Below are positions 6,694 to 14,552 of a DNA stretch of 18,576 nt, piece after piece. Within the stretch, counting starts at the first letter, position 1, and the number at the start of each line of letters is the position of its first letter. The position numbers were made by a program, and so were the translations under genes. This stretch comes from Planctomycetota bacterium (GTDB taxonomy: Bacteria > Planctomycetota > Planctomycetia > Pirellulales > Pirellulaceae), in NCBI GenBank assembly GCA_019347795.1, contig JAHWKS010000008.1:1-18576 (forward strand), in the 5' to 3' direction. Below the pieces are notes generated by a model. That model saw only the letters and a list, made by a program, of their open reading frames with translations. It searched no databases and was not told the DNA's origin.

Positions 6694-7548
6694 ATGTCTC
6701 TGGTCGGGCCGGCGCAAGTTGAACTCGAAGATCCTCTGCGGCTGGGACCGCACGTGCTGCGGAGCCGGCTGATCGTCGGCAGCGGCCGGTACGACAACTA
6801 TCGCGTGATGGCCGAGTCGCTCGCAGCCTCCGGCGCCCATTGCGTCACCGTGGCCGTGCGCCGCGAGCGGCAGTACGACGAGCAGGGCGAGAACATCTTT
6901 GATTACCTCGACCTGGATCGTTACATCCTGCTCCCCAACACCGCCGGCTGCTACAACGCAGAGGATGCCGTCCGCAGCGCCAAGCTGGGGCGTCATATTC
7001 TCGACGCCCTGGGGAATCCCGGCGCCGACTGGATCAAGCTGGAAGTGCTCGGCGACCCGAAGACGCTGCTCCCCGATCCGGTCGGCACGCTCGAGGCGAC
7101 CAGGCGGCTCGTCGCCGAGGGCTTTCAAGTTCTTTGTTACACCAGCGACGATCCCGTCGTCGCCCGCCGCTTGAAGGAAGCGGGCGCGGTGAGCGTGATG
7201 CCCGCGGGCAGCCCCATCGGGTCGGGACAGGGGCTCCTCAATCCCAACAACCTCCGCATTTGCCTGGAGTACCTCAAGGACGACGATCCTGATTACCCGG
7301 TGATCATCGACGCCGGCGTAGGCGCCGCCAGCGACGTGGCGATCGCCATGGAGTTGGGCGCCGACGGCGTCCTATTGAACACCGCCATCGCCAAGGCCCG
7401 CGATCCGGTGAACATGGCCCGCGCGATGATGCACGCCCTCCACGCCGGCCGCCTCTCCTACCTCTCCGGCCGCATCCCGAAGCGTCTCTACGCCACCGCC
7501 AGCAGCCCGGAAGTAGGTGTGATCGCGAGAACCTGTCCGCCACGGTAA
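6694..7548 (+). CDS. thiG: Thiazole synthase ThiG
   Basis: A 284-residue TIM-barrel enzyme that condenses 1-deoxy-D-xylulose 5-phosphate, dehydroglycine and the ThiS thiocarboxylate into the thiazole phosphate of thiamine. Visible motifs are [11 protein letters not shown] (26-36), TVAVRRE (52-58), PNTAGC (81-86), WIKLEVLGD (113-121) with Lys115 as the Schiff-base lysine, [10 protein letters not shown] (169-178) and LLNTAIAKA (227-235). Its C-terminal tail reads [14 protein letters not shown]. It is somewhat longer than the usual 255-265 residues because of short extensions at both ends. AGGAAGGA lies about 11 bases before the ATG at 6694; an ATG at 6683 is out of frame. It is the last recognisable gene of the 5868-7548 operon. 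Confidence 0.96.
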   Translation: MSLVGPAQVELEDPLRLGPHVLRSRLIVGSGRYDNYRVMAESLAASGAHCVTVAVRRERQYDEQGENIFDYLDLDRYILLPNTAGCYNAEDAVRSAKLGRHILDALGNPGADWIKLEVLGDPKTLLPDPVGTLEATRRLVAEGFQVLCYTSDDPVVARRLKEAGAVSVMPAGSPIGSGQGLLNPNNLRICLEYLKDDDPDYPVIIDAGVGAASDVAIAMELGADGVLLNTAIAKARDPVNMARAMMHALHAGRLSYLSGRIPKRLYATASSPEVGVIARTCPPR

Positions 7549-7707
7549 CGGCATATCGGGAACAAGCAGGCCCATGACGCTCGCTGGCTGGTTTGCCTCC
7601 ACAGCCGCAGCGTTGGGGGTCGTTTTGAGCCGTCGGCGAAGAAACCGCTCCGATGCCGCTCCGCTGTCGCGAAACGGTCTCCAGAGGGTCCAGAGGGCGG
7701 ATTTTGC

Positions 7708-7736
7708 TTGACAAAGGGGGCGTCGTCGGGTATTTC
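7708..7736 (+). promoter_or_regulatory. Candidate promoter for the two small membrane genes
   Basis: A perfect -35 hexamer TTGACA (7708-7713) is followed after 17 bp by TATTTC (7731-7736), which keeps only TAT of the -10 consensus. It lies 58 bases before the ATG at 7795. The rest of the 246-bp gap after thiG (7549-7794) shows no gene, hairpin or repeat that I can support. Confidence 0.4.
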
Positions 7737-7794
7737 TCAACCTTGCGCAAGCGGAGACTTGCCCTTATCTCGTCGCCCGGTTCGGAGTCTTGCC

Positions 7795-8088
7795 ATGACC
7801 GACTCGGCGAACAGTATTTGGCCGCGCATCGACTGGCGTTCGGCGCTGCTTCTCGCAGTGCTTGCGGGATCGTTTCTCGCCGGCCGCATCACGATCCAGC
7901 ATCGGGCGGCGGTGCTGCAGGCGGAGATGGACCACATTACCCTTCAACTTCGGATCATTGCCGCGCAGGAAAAGGGGCCCGAGCCGCCGCCGGAGTACGA
8001 GACGAGCGACTTTGAGCAAGCCGCCGCGGCGTCGCCGCACATCACCGCATCGCTCACCGACGCACCGCTCACCGACGCACCGCAGTGA
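7795..8088 (+). CDS. Small single-TM hypothetical protein
   Basis: 97 residues. The ATG at 7795 is preceded by GGAG at 7 bases. One hydrophobic helix (about 15-31, LLLAVLAGSFLAGR) is followed by a helical region with charged residues (38-58, RAAVLQAEMDHITLQLR) and an acidic, Pro/Ala-rich tail. The tail ends in a perfect tandem duplication of 15 bp (8053-8067 and 8068-8082), giving TDAPLTDAP. The TM and first helix resemble those of the next gene, so the two look like tandem paralogues. No family recognised. It starts 246 bp after thiG with its own candidate promoter. Confidence 0.65.
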   Translation: MTDSANSIWPRIDWRSALLLAVLAGSFLAGRITIQHRAAVLQAEMDHITLQLRIIAAQEKGPEPPPEYETSDFEQAAAASPHITASLTDAPLTDAPQ

Positions 8089-8101
8089 CGGGAATTTGCT
8101 C

Positions 8102-8326
8102 ATGGCCGGACGCTTGCAGGGAATCGCTCGTGCTTACGGCTTGCACGCGGTGATGGTCGTGCTGCTGGCGCTGGGGGGCTTTCTGGCTGGGAGATTGTCC
8201 GGCCGCGCCGCGGTCATCGAGGCCGAGCAGACCCGCATCCAAATGGAGCGGGATCTCGAGCGGGCGATCAAAGTCCATCGATCCGCCGCGCTTCGGGAAG
8301 AATGGCGCTCGCTGGATGCCGAGTGA
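8102..8326 (+). CDS. Small single-TM hypothetical protein, paralogue of the upstream gene
   Basis: 74 residues, starting 13 bp after the previous stop. GGGAA lies 7 bases before the ATG. One TM helix (about 14-31, VVLLALGGFLAGR) leads into a strongly charged helix (35-74, beginning RAAVIEAEQTRIQM). The pattern FLAGR, a few residues, RAAV, two residues, AE is shared at nearly the same positions with the upstream protein, which suggests a tandem duplication. The charged helix could be a coiled coil for oligomerisation. Function unknown. Confidence 0.6.
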   Translation: MAGRLQGIARAYGLHAVMVVLLALGGFLAGRLSGRAAVIEAEQTRIQMERDLERAIKVHRSAALREEWRSLDAE

Positions 8327-8339
8327 CTGCTAGCATCAA

Positions 8340-9533
8340 CTAGATGCGGAATAATCCCGTTTCGCTCAGCACGTCACGATAGACGGCGGCGACGTGGCGA
8401 GCCATGCTCTCATCGGAGAAGTGCTCAGCGTGGCGGCGGAGGGCGCTTCCGCGAAGTGATCGCCAATCAAGATCCCCTGTCATGATCCGGCAGATTGCGC
8501 CGGCCAGATCCTCCGCATCGTTCGGCGCCGCCAGCGCCCCGTCCAGTCCGTCTCGCACCGCCTCGGGGACGCCTTCCACGCGCGTTCCGACGACGGGGAC
8601 TCCGGCCGCCATCGCCTCCAGCACCACCATCGGCAGTCCTTCCCCGAATAGGCTGGGAAGCACGAACAGGTCGAAGCGGCGCAGCTCCGCATTCACGTCG
8701 CGGGTAAAGCCGGCCCACTCCACCGCGTCTTCGATTCCCAGGCGCGAGGCGCTAGACTTGAGCAAATCTTCGTACTCCCGCGTTTCAAACGGCCCCACCG
8801 CCCGCAGCCGCACGGAGTGACCGGAGCGGCGCAGCTTCGCCAGCGCCTCCAGCAGCACTTCGGTTCCCTTGCGAGGACGGAAAAGGGCGACTGTTCCCAG
8901 CGTCCACTCGCCGCGCGGCGGATTGCGCGGCGGCGGATCGACTCGCGGCACGCCGTTGGGCGCGACGAAGATTCGCTCCGCCCCGTACCCTTGCAATCGC
9001 ATGTGTTGGCCGAGACTGTGCGAGACGGCGATCAGCCGCGTCCTGCGCGCCAGGCACAAGCTCTCGCTCAAGACGTTGATGCGGTTTTGGAGCGAGCGAG
9101 TCGAGTCGCGCGCCGCGGGGCTGTGGACGTGATACACCAGCGGCCGCGCGGTGAGTATCGCCGCCAATCGTCCCACGGCCAAGGTTCGCGGGGTGTGGGC
9201 GTGCAGAATTTGATAGCCGTCGTCGCGAATGATTCGGCACAGGCGGACGACGGCGGCCAAGTCAAAGCGCCACCTCATCGGCGTGCGATACAGCGGCGCC
9301 TCTCGGCATTGCCGCATCTCGGGGAACTTGTCCGGCTTCACGCACGCCAGGCCGATGTCGTATCCGAGCTCCGGCAACCGCCTGGCAAGCAAGTCCTGCA
9401 CCCGCTCCGCGCCGCTGTAATGTTCGCCGTTGATCAGGTGCAATACGCGGAATTGCTTGCAAATGCGGTCGCGATGCGTTGCGGAGGCGGGGACCCCGAC
9501 AGCGGCGGGAGCGGGTTGTGTCGCGAAAGTCAT
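8340..9533 (-). CDS. Glycosyltransferase family 4 protein
   Basis: A 397-residue retaining GT-B glycosyltransferase that would transfer a sugar from a nucleotide-activated donor to a surface polysaccharide or lipid. The N-terminal acceptor domain shows VLHLINGEHYSGAERV (30-45) and HAHTPR (111-116). The hinge-side SHS and APNGVP (191-196) are present. The donor domain carries GTVALFRPRKGTEVLLEA (213-230) and the E-x7-E catalytic motif with Glu298 and Glu306 (FGEGLPMVVLEAM). AGGGA is 5 bases before the ATG at 9533, fixing the start. There is no TM or signal, so it is a peripheral cytoplasmic enzyme. It stands alone; the convergent small genes on one side and the divergent cassette A on the other give no pathway context. 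Confidence 0.93.
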   Translation of the reverse strand: MTFATQPAPAAVGVPASATHRDRICKQFRVLHLINGEHYSGAERVQDLLARRLPELGYDIGLACVKPDKFPEMRQCREAPLYRTPMRWRFDLAAVVRLCRIIRDDGYQILHAHTPRTLAVGRLAAILTARPLVYHVHSPAARDSTRSLQNRINVLSESLCLARRTRLIAVSHSLGQHMRLQGYGAERIFVAPNGVPRVDPPPRNPPRGEWTLGTVALFRPRKGTEVLLEALAKLRRSGHSVRLRAVGPFETREYEDLLKSSASRLGIEDAVEWAGFTRDVNAELRRFDLFVLPSLFGEGLPMVVLEAMAAGVPVVGTRVEGVPEAVRDGLDGALAAPNDAEDLAGAICRIMTGDLDWRSLRGSALRRHAEHFSDESMARHVAAVYRDVLSETGLFRI

Positions 9534-9629
9534 TTTGGTCCCTGAATGCTGAGTTTTTCCGGCGCGAAAAGATAGCTTGCGGCCGCGACCTCCTCGGCCG
9601 TGGCGCCTGCGCCCAATCCAGAATTTCCC

Positions 9630-9659
9630 TTGGATAAGCGCGAGTTTATCGGTTATATT
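9630..9659 (+). promoter_or_regulatory. Candidate promoter of cassette A
   Basis: TTGGAT (9630-9635) and TATATT (9654-9659), 18 bp apart, lie 50 bases before the GTG start at 9709. An imperfect inverted repeat, GATAA at 9633-9637 with TTTATC at 9645-9650, falls between the two boxes and could be an operator. The region also faces the divergent glycosyltransferase gene. Confidence 0.4.
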
Positions 9660-9708
9660 GCGCTCCCCTACCCGATTCGCCCTCCACCATCATCCCGAGG
9701 TGACGCGC

Positions 9709-11434
9709 GTGCGATTTGCGATCCTCCTTGTATTTCTCTCGCTGGTCGCTCTTCGCGGTTCCCCGGCCGTCGCCGCCGACGATCTGTTGCCGCCGAACCG
9801 TGAGATCGCGGCGGCGACCGATCACTACATCGACGCCAAGCTGAAGGAAGAGAGCGTCGCTCCCGCGCCCCCCGCGAGCGATGGGGAGTTGATCCGTCGC
9901 CTGACCCTGGATCTGGTCGGCCGCATACCCACCGCCGCCGAGGCGAAGGCGTACATCGACTCCAGCGACGCCGGGAAACGGAGCACGCTGATCGAGCGGC
10001 TGATGGCGTCCCCCGCCTACGATCGCCGCCAGGCCAGCGAGTTCGACGCCTTCCTGATGTCGGAAAACCGCGACAGCGTGAAGCCCTATCTCCTGGCGGC
10101 GATCGAGGAAAACCGCACTTGGGATGCGATCTTCCGCGATTTGCTACTGGCCGACCGGCTGCGGTTCGGCATGGCGGACGATGACCCGCGGAAGAAGGAG
10201 CTGGCCGAGGCGGAGGAGTTTCTCCGAGCCCGCGTCTCGGACACCGACCGGCTGGCGAACGACGTGAGCGTGTTGTTCTTCGGGGTGAACGTGAGCTGCG
10301 CTCAGTGCCACGACCATCCGTTTGTCTCGAGCTGGACGCAGGACTACTTCTACGGGATGAAATCCTTCTTCGCCCGCACCTTCGAGAACGGCGGCTTCGT
10401 GGCGGAGCGCGATTACGGGCTGGTCACGTACAAGACCGCCGCCGGCGAGTCGCGGGGTGCGAAACTGATGTTCCTCACCGGCACGGTCATCGACGAGCCT
10501 GCGTCGGAAGAGCCGTCGGATGAGGAAAAGAAGCGGGAGAAGGAGCGGCTCGAGGAGCACAAGAAGAGCAAGACGCCGCTGCCGCCGCCGGCGTATAGCC
10601 GTCGCGAGGCCCTCGTGGAGACGGCGCTGGAGTCGGGTCAGAACCGTTACTTCGCCCGGGCGATCGTGAACCGGCTCTTCGCTCGCTTCTACGGCCGGGG
10701 CCTGATGACGCCGCTGGACCAGATGCACGACGAGAACTGGGCCAGTCATCCGGAGTTGCTCCAGTGGCTCGCCCGCGATTTCCAGCAGCATGGCTACGAT
10801 TTGCGGCGATTGATTCGGGGCCTGGTTTCTTCCACGGCCTACGCCCGCAGCAGCCGCTGGGAGGGCGAGGATTGGCCGCGGGAGAACTTGTTTGCGGTGG
10901 CGGCGGTTCGGCCGCTCACGCCGATGCAGTACGCCACGTCGCTGCACGTGGCGGCGGCCAACCCGGATGAAACTCCCGACGATTTCCGCGACCAGCATGG
11001 TTGCCTCGTGGGGAATCTCTGGGGAGGCGGCCAACCCGGATGAAACTCCCGACGATTTCCGCTCCGAGGAGTTCGAGCGGCGCATCGCGAGCTTCGAGAG
11101 CTCGGCTCGGGGAATCGCCGGCGCCCTGGAGCAGCCCGACGCGGATTTTCAGGTGAGCGTCAGCGAGGCGCTCTATTTCAGCAACAATGAGCGGGTGCGA
11201 AATGATCTGCTGCGCGACTCGGGAAATTCGCTGATCGCGAAGCTGAAGGCGATTGAAGATAATCAGGAAGCGATCGAAATCGCCTATTGGAACGCCTTCA
11301 ATCGCGCGCCGCATGAAGAGGAGCTTCACGCCCTCGACGCGTACCTCCGGGAACGGACCGACCGCCGCGACGACGCCCTCCGCCAACTTGTCTGGTCGCT
11401 TCTGGCCAGCAGCGAATTGCGATTCAATTATTAA
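9709..11434 (+). pseudogene. DUF1549/DUF1553 planctomycete cytochrome-like protein, frameshifted by a 73-bp insertion
   Basis: The GTG at 9709 is chosen because GAGGTG lies 6 bases ahead and a Sec signal follows at once (RFAILLVFLSLVALRG to AVAADD). The DUF1549 part includes LIRRLTLDLVGRIPTAAEA and the CAQCH haem-type motif (197-201). A charged Glu/Lys segment (267-288) links to DUF1553, which starts SRREALVE. The frame hits a TGA at 11041-11043, giving 444 residues. The missing C-terminus (SEEFERRIASFE to SSELRFNY, stop at 11434) continues in another frame. A 37-bp sequence is repeated 73 bp apart (10953 and 11026), and removing 73 bp yields one 550-residue protein. Family members are thought to be exported; their activity is unknown. 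The gene leads cassette A; partner DUF1501 starts 11 bp after the old stop. An assembly error is possible. Confidence 0.85.
10953..11062 (+). repeat. 37-bp direct repeat with 36-bp spacer causing the frameshift
   Basis: Copies at 10953-10989 and 11026-11062 are identical over 37 bp, starting GGCGGCCAACCCGG and ending GATTTCCGC. The 36 bases between them (10990-11025) match nothing else I found in the window. The period of 73 is not a multiple of three. The repeat itself codes for native protein (NPDETPDDFR), so the second copy plus the spacer is the added material. Confidence 0.95.
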
Positions 11435-11444
11435 AGGAGCAGTC

Positions 11445-12713
11445 ATGCCGCCCCTTACTCGTCGATCTTTCCTGGCCGCGGCCGGCGCCACGGCTGCCGC
11501 GGCCGACATGACGGCGCTCAACGTGCTCAAGTCGCCATTGCTGGCCGGGGAGCTGAAGCGCCAGGAAAAACGCGTCATCCTCCTCTGGCTCGCCGGAGGC
11601 GCCAGCCAGCTCGAGACGTGGGACCCCAAGCCGGGCCGGCCGACCGGCGGTCCGTTCCGCGCCATTCCCACCTCGGTGGCCGGCATCCACATCTCGGAGC
11701 TGATGCCGAAGATGGCCGAGCGGATGGGAACGACCGCAATCATCCGCTCGCTCAACACCCGCGACGGCTCGCACGGCAGCGGCGCCGAGCTGATGCACCT
11801 GGGACGCCGCAATGAGGCCAGCGTCAAGTATCCCGACATGGGCGCCGTGATCGCCCGCGAGCTCGGGCGGGCCGAGAGCCAGGTTCCCGACTACGTCTCG
11901 TTCTACACCTCCACCGAAGGACGCGGGAACGCCGTGGGAACGTCCGGCTTTCTCGGCGCCCGGTATCAGCCGATGTTCCTCACCACGAACACAACTCCGG
12001 AAAACCTGCGGCGGTTGGAGTCGTTGAGCGACGTGGATCATCACGCCCGGGCCGAGATGCGGCGGCTGCTCAGCCAGCGGTTCGCCCGCGATCGTCGCGG
12101 CAGCGCCCTGGCCAGCCACAACGAGGCCTACCAGCGGGTCCGCGGATTGATGGCCAGCGAAAAGCTGTTCGACGTCGAGCAAGAGCCGCAGGCGATGCGC
12201 GACAAGTACGGCCCCACCCAGTTCGGAGAGCAGGTGCTGGTCGCCCGGCGGCTCTCGGAGGCGGGCGTCCCCTTCGTCAAAGTCGGCCGCGCCTGGTGGG
12301 ACAGTCACGGGCAGAATTTCGAGACCCACCTGGAGCTGGTGACCGAGCTGGATCACGTGATGTCCGCGTTGCTGGACGACCTGGCCGAGCGCGGGCTGCT
12401 GGAGAACACGCTGGTGGTGACGCTCTCGGAGTTCGGCCGCACGCCAAGGATTAACGCCAGCCTGGGCCGCGATCATTTCGCCAGCGCCTGGAGCGCGACG
12501 CTCTCCGGCTGCGGCGTGAAGGTAGGCTCCGTCTATGGTAAGTCCGATGAGGACGGCCAGACCGTGGTGGACGGCGAGATCGGCGCCGGCGAGTTCTTCG
12601 CCACCGTCTACCAGGCCCTGGGGATCGACCACCAGAAGGAATACTACCTCGGCGACCGCCCGCTCCCGCTGACTGATCCCGGAACCGAGCCGGTGCGTGA
12701 AGTACTGGCGTGA
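11445..12713 (+). CDS. DUF1501 family protein, Tat-exported (cassette A)
   Basis: 422 residues. The ATG at 11445 has AAAGGAG 5 bases ahead, and this Shine-Dalgarno overlaps the stop of the upstream DUF1553 frame (11432-11434), so the two were built for coupled translation. The N-terminus MPPLTRRSFLAAAG is a twin-arginine signal. DUF1501 belongs to the alkaline-phosphatase/sulfatase-like superfamily. Visible motifs are ILLWLAGGASQLETWDPKP (45-63), WDSHGQN (285-291), SEFGRTPRIN (328-337) and GRDH (341-344), whose His and Asp residues are plausible metal ligands. These proteins are usually encoded next to DUF1549/DUF1553 genes in planctomycetes, and a complex between the products is inferred. 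Upstream premature termination at 11043 may reduce its translation. Confidence 0.93.
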   Translation: MPPLTRRSFLAAAGATAAAADMTALNVLKSPLLAGELKRQEKRVILLWLAGGASQLETWDPKPGRPTGGPFRAIPTSVAGIHISELMPKMAERMGTTAIIRSLNTRDGSHGSGAELMHLGRRNEASVKYPDMGAVIARELGRAESQVPDYVSFYTSTEGRGNAVGTSGFLGARYQPMFLTTNTTPENLRRLESLSDVDHHARAEMRRLLSQRFARDRRGSALASHNEAYQRVRGLMASEKLFDVEQEPQAMRDKYGPTQFGEQVLVARRLSEAGVPFVKVGRAWWDSHGQNFETHLELVTELDHVMSALLDDLAERGLLENTLVVTLSEFGRTPRINASLGRDHFASAWSATLSGCGVKVGSVYGKSDEDGQTVVDGEIGAGEFFATVYQALGIDHQKEYYLGDRPLPLTDPGTEPVREVLA

Positions 12714-12768
12714 GCGTGTCGTCCGATCGGCTCGACTATTATTTGACTTTCCCCGAAAGCGACTACCG

Positions 12769-13773
12769 ATGGCTTCCATCGATCCGACCAAGATCAAGAC
12801 AATCAAAGAGATCAGCCGCAAGGAGATTCCCTTCGCGCTTGCGCGGCAGCCGGAGTCGAGCCGGCTCTTTATCGGCGGCTCCGACTTCAAGCTGCTGGAG
12901 ATCGACCCGCTGGCCGAGAAGCCCGAGCCGCAGGAGATCGGCGGACACGAAAGCTACGTCACCGGTGTCGGGCTTGCCGGCGGCTACGTGATCTCCGGCG
13001 GATACGACGGCCGGTTGATGTGGTGGAACGCCCAGACGCGGGAGCACGTGCGAACCGTCGAGGCGCATGCGAAGTGGATTCGCAGCGTGAGAGCATCGGC
13101 AGACGGGACGCTGATCGCCAGCGTCGCCGACGACATGGTGGCTCGGCTGTGGGACGCCCAGACCGGCGAGAAAATCCACGAGTTGCGCGGCCATGCGGAG
13201 CAAACCCCGCACCACTACCCGTCGATGCTCTACGCCTGCGCCTTCTCGCCCGACAGCCGGCAGTTGGCGACGGCGGACCGCACCGGCCGCGTCGTCGTGT
13301 GGGATGCCGAATCCGGCAAAGAATTAACCGCCGTCGAGGCGCCGGAAATGTATACCTGGGACCCGAAGCAACGGCGGCACTCGATCGGCGGCCCGCGCTC
13401 GCTGGCGTTCTCGCCCGACGGGAAGTTGCTGGCGGTCGGCGGGATGGGACAGGTCGGCAACATCGACCATCTCGGCGGCCAGGCCCGGCTGGAAGTGTTC
13501 GACTGGCAATCCGGCGAGCGGACGCACGAGTTCGCGGTCGGCTCCTTCAAGGGACTTGTGGAGCGGCTCGCCTTTCATCCCGGCGGCGACTGGCTCCTGG
13601 GGGCCGGCGGCGACAACGGCGGCTTCTTGATCTTCTTCGATCTCGACAAGAAGAAGATCCTCCACGAGACGAAGGCCCCCATGCACGTCCACGACTTCGC
13701 CTTGAGCGAATCGTGCGACACCCTCTTCGCCGTCGGCCACAACCGAATCGTGGTCTGGGAAATGAAAGAATAG
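12769..13773 (+). CDS. WD40-repeat protein (cassette A)
   Basis: 334 residues from the ATG at 12769 (MASIDPTK). An in-frame ATG at 12697 would overlap the DUF1501 gene by 17 bp and add a basic stretch that is not a signal peptide. WD40 blades are seen as GGHESYVTGVGLAGGYVISG (64-83), SADGTLIASVADDMVARLWD, FSPDSRQLATADRTGRVVVW and FSPDGKLLAVGGMG. Further ones include VFDWQSGE, FHPGGDWLLGAGGD and a closing NRIVVWEMKE. About seven blades would make one propeller, a protein-interaction scaffold. No export signal is visible although both upstream partners carry one. It resembles the WD40 protein of cassette B (VFDWxSG and FHPxG at matching places), so the two are paralogues. Confidence 0.88.
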   Translation: MASIDPTKIKTIKEISRKEIPFALARQPESSRLFIGGSDFKLLEIDPLAEKPEPQEIGGHESYVTGVGLAGGYVISGGYDGRLMWWNAQTREHVRTVEAHAKWIRSVRASADGTLIASVADDMVARLWDAQTGEKIHELRGHAEQTPHHYPSMLYACAFSPDSRQLATADRTGRVVVWDAESGKELTAVEAPEMYTWDPKQRRHSIGGPRSLAFSPDGKLLAVGGMGQVGNIDHLGGQARLEVFDWQSGERTHEFAVGSFKGLVERLAFHPGGDWLLGAGGDNGGFLIFFDLDKKKILHETKAPMHVHDFALSESCDTLFAVGHNRIVVWEMKE

Positions 13774-13925
13774 CTACGGCCTCGCCGCGGAAAAACGTTT
13801 GGTCTGAAGCACCCGAATCCGCCTTTTGCTTTGTCACTGCGCATTGCAGCGTGACGCCCAAGAGTGGAAAATGATAGTAGTTGAACTGGCTGGGGGTGCA
13901 TTTTGGGATTATACAAGGTAATCCG

Positions 13926-14204
13926 ATGACATCGTGGGTCCTCAACGACGAGACCTCGAAAACGGCGATTGGCGAAGTGCTTGCCTTAGCGATGGGTTCA
14001 GGGCTTGAAATTCACGACGATTCCGGACAGGTCGTTGCGAGGATCGTCGTCCACCCAGAGGCGCAACATGCCGACGATGATGCGCTGGTTCAACAAGCAG
14101 AGGCTGACATCGATGAACTCCGCCGTCGGCGCAGCGCCGACCGTTCAGACGACGTGACAACGCAGCAACTCTTGGCGAATGCCGCCCGCCGGGAAAGGAA
14201 ATAA
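13926..14204 (+). CDS. Putative antitoxin of a type II toxin-antitoxin pair
   Basis: 92 residues. The ATG at 13926 has AAGGTAA about 6 bases upstream and is preferred over an in-frame TTG at 13881. The N-terminal half contains LEIHDDSGQVVARIVVHP (27-44), a short beta-hairpin-like stretch seen in small antitoxins. The C-terminal half is helical and charged (DIDELRRRRSADRSDD), suitable for wrapping a toxin. The assignment rests mainly on the neighbour, a RelE/ParE-like protein starting 5 bp later. Such antitoxins neutralise the toxin and often repress their own operon, but no DNA-binding fold is obvious here. A GTCAC/GTGAC inverted repeat at 13833-13855 in the leader could be related. Composition is less GC-rich than the flanking cassettes, consistent with an acquired module. 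Confidence 0.5.
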   Translation: MTSWVLNDETSKTAIGEVLALAMGSGLEIHDDSGQVVARIVVHPEAQHADDDALVQQAEADIDELRRRRSADRSDDVTTQQLLANAARRERK

Positions 14205-14210
14205 TTCCCG
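14190..14210 (+). promoter_or_regulatory. Hairpin holding the toxin ribosome-binding site
   Basis: CGGGAA (14190-14195) pairs with TTCCCG (14205-14210) around the 9-base loop AGGAAATAA. The loop contains the likely Shine-Dalgarno of the toxin gene (AGGAAA) and the antitoxin stop codon TAA (14202-14204). The 3' arm includes the G of the toxin's GTG start. A ribosome finishing the antitoxin would open the stem, so the layout favours toxin synthesis only after antitoxin synthesis. Confidence 0.5.
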
Positions 14211-14494
14211 TGCCGCAGCACAGCGTCGTTTGGGCCGCCGATGTTCAAAACGACTTCACCGAGCAGTGGCTGATTTCCGATAGTACGCGCCGCCGACTAC
14301 TTACGGATGCCGCCAACGCAATCGATCGCGAACTTGCCGTCGCGCCAGAGACTCGCGGACGGCCTCTTCCCTCGGAGCCTACGTTGCGAGCTTGGAGGTT
14401 GCCTCAGTTCACTCCCCCGGTGAGCGTTGTATTTGAAATTCTCTCCGAGGACCGGACCGTCCGCGTCTTGCGAATCATCATTGCGAACAGTTAG
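14210..14494 (+). CDS. Putative RelE/ParE-superfamily toxin
   Basis: 94 residues, starting with GTG 5 bp after the antitoxin stop. The pattern fits a RelE/ParE fold. It starts with an N-terminal strand (SVVWAADVQ), followed by two helices (TEQWLISDSTRRRLL and ANAIDRELAVAP). A strand pair then ends in PVSVVFEILSEDRTVRVLRI, the usual end of such toxins. RelE-type toxins cleave mRNA on the ribosome; ParE-type toxins inhibit gyrase. The sequence alone does not say which applies. A basic/aromatic stretch, RGRPLPSE and LRAWRLPQF, lies before the final strands. The gene sits between two convergent DUF1549/DUF1501/WD40 cassettes and is translationally coupled to its partner by a hairpin. Confidence 0.55.
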   Translation: MPQHSVVWAADVQNDFTEQWLISDSTRRRLLTDAANAIDRELAVAPETRGRPLPSEPTLRAWRLPQFTPPVSVVFEILSEDRTVRVLRIIIANS

Positions 14495-14552
14495 AAACGG
14501 GCGTTGACTTGCTCTCGTTGCAACTGGGGCAGTTTCTCGACTGCATCGGCGC

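Noticed and set aside
10953..11062. Repeat-spacer-repeat of 37/36/37 bases resembling a minimal CRISPR unit
   Set aside because: The repeat encodes native DUF1553 protein in frame, only two copies exist, and there are no cas genes nearby.
10892..11434. Programmed frameshifting to join the two DUF1553 reading frames, or a separate small gene
   Set aside because: A frameshift product would carry duplicated and foreign peptide, and no slippery site is seen. The in-frame ATG at 10997 has no Shine-Dalgarno. A broken gene is simpler.
11424..12890. 488-residue open frame on the minus strand
   Set aside because: It is antisense to the DUF1501 gene with low-complexity composition; the plus-strand gene has clear motifs and a Shine-Dalgarno.
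13881..13914. TTGAAC and TTATAC as a promoter for the toxin-antitoxin pair
   Set aside because: The spacing is 22 bp, too long for a sigma70 promoter, and no better pair was found.
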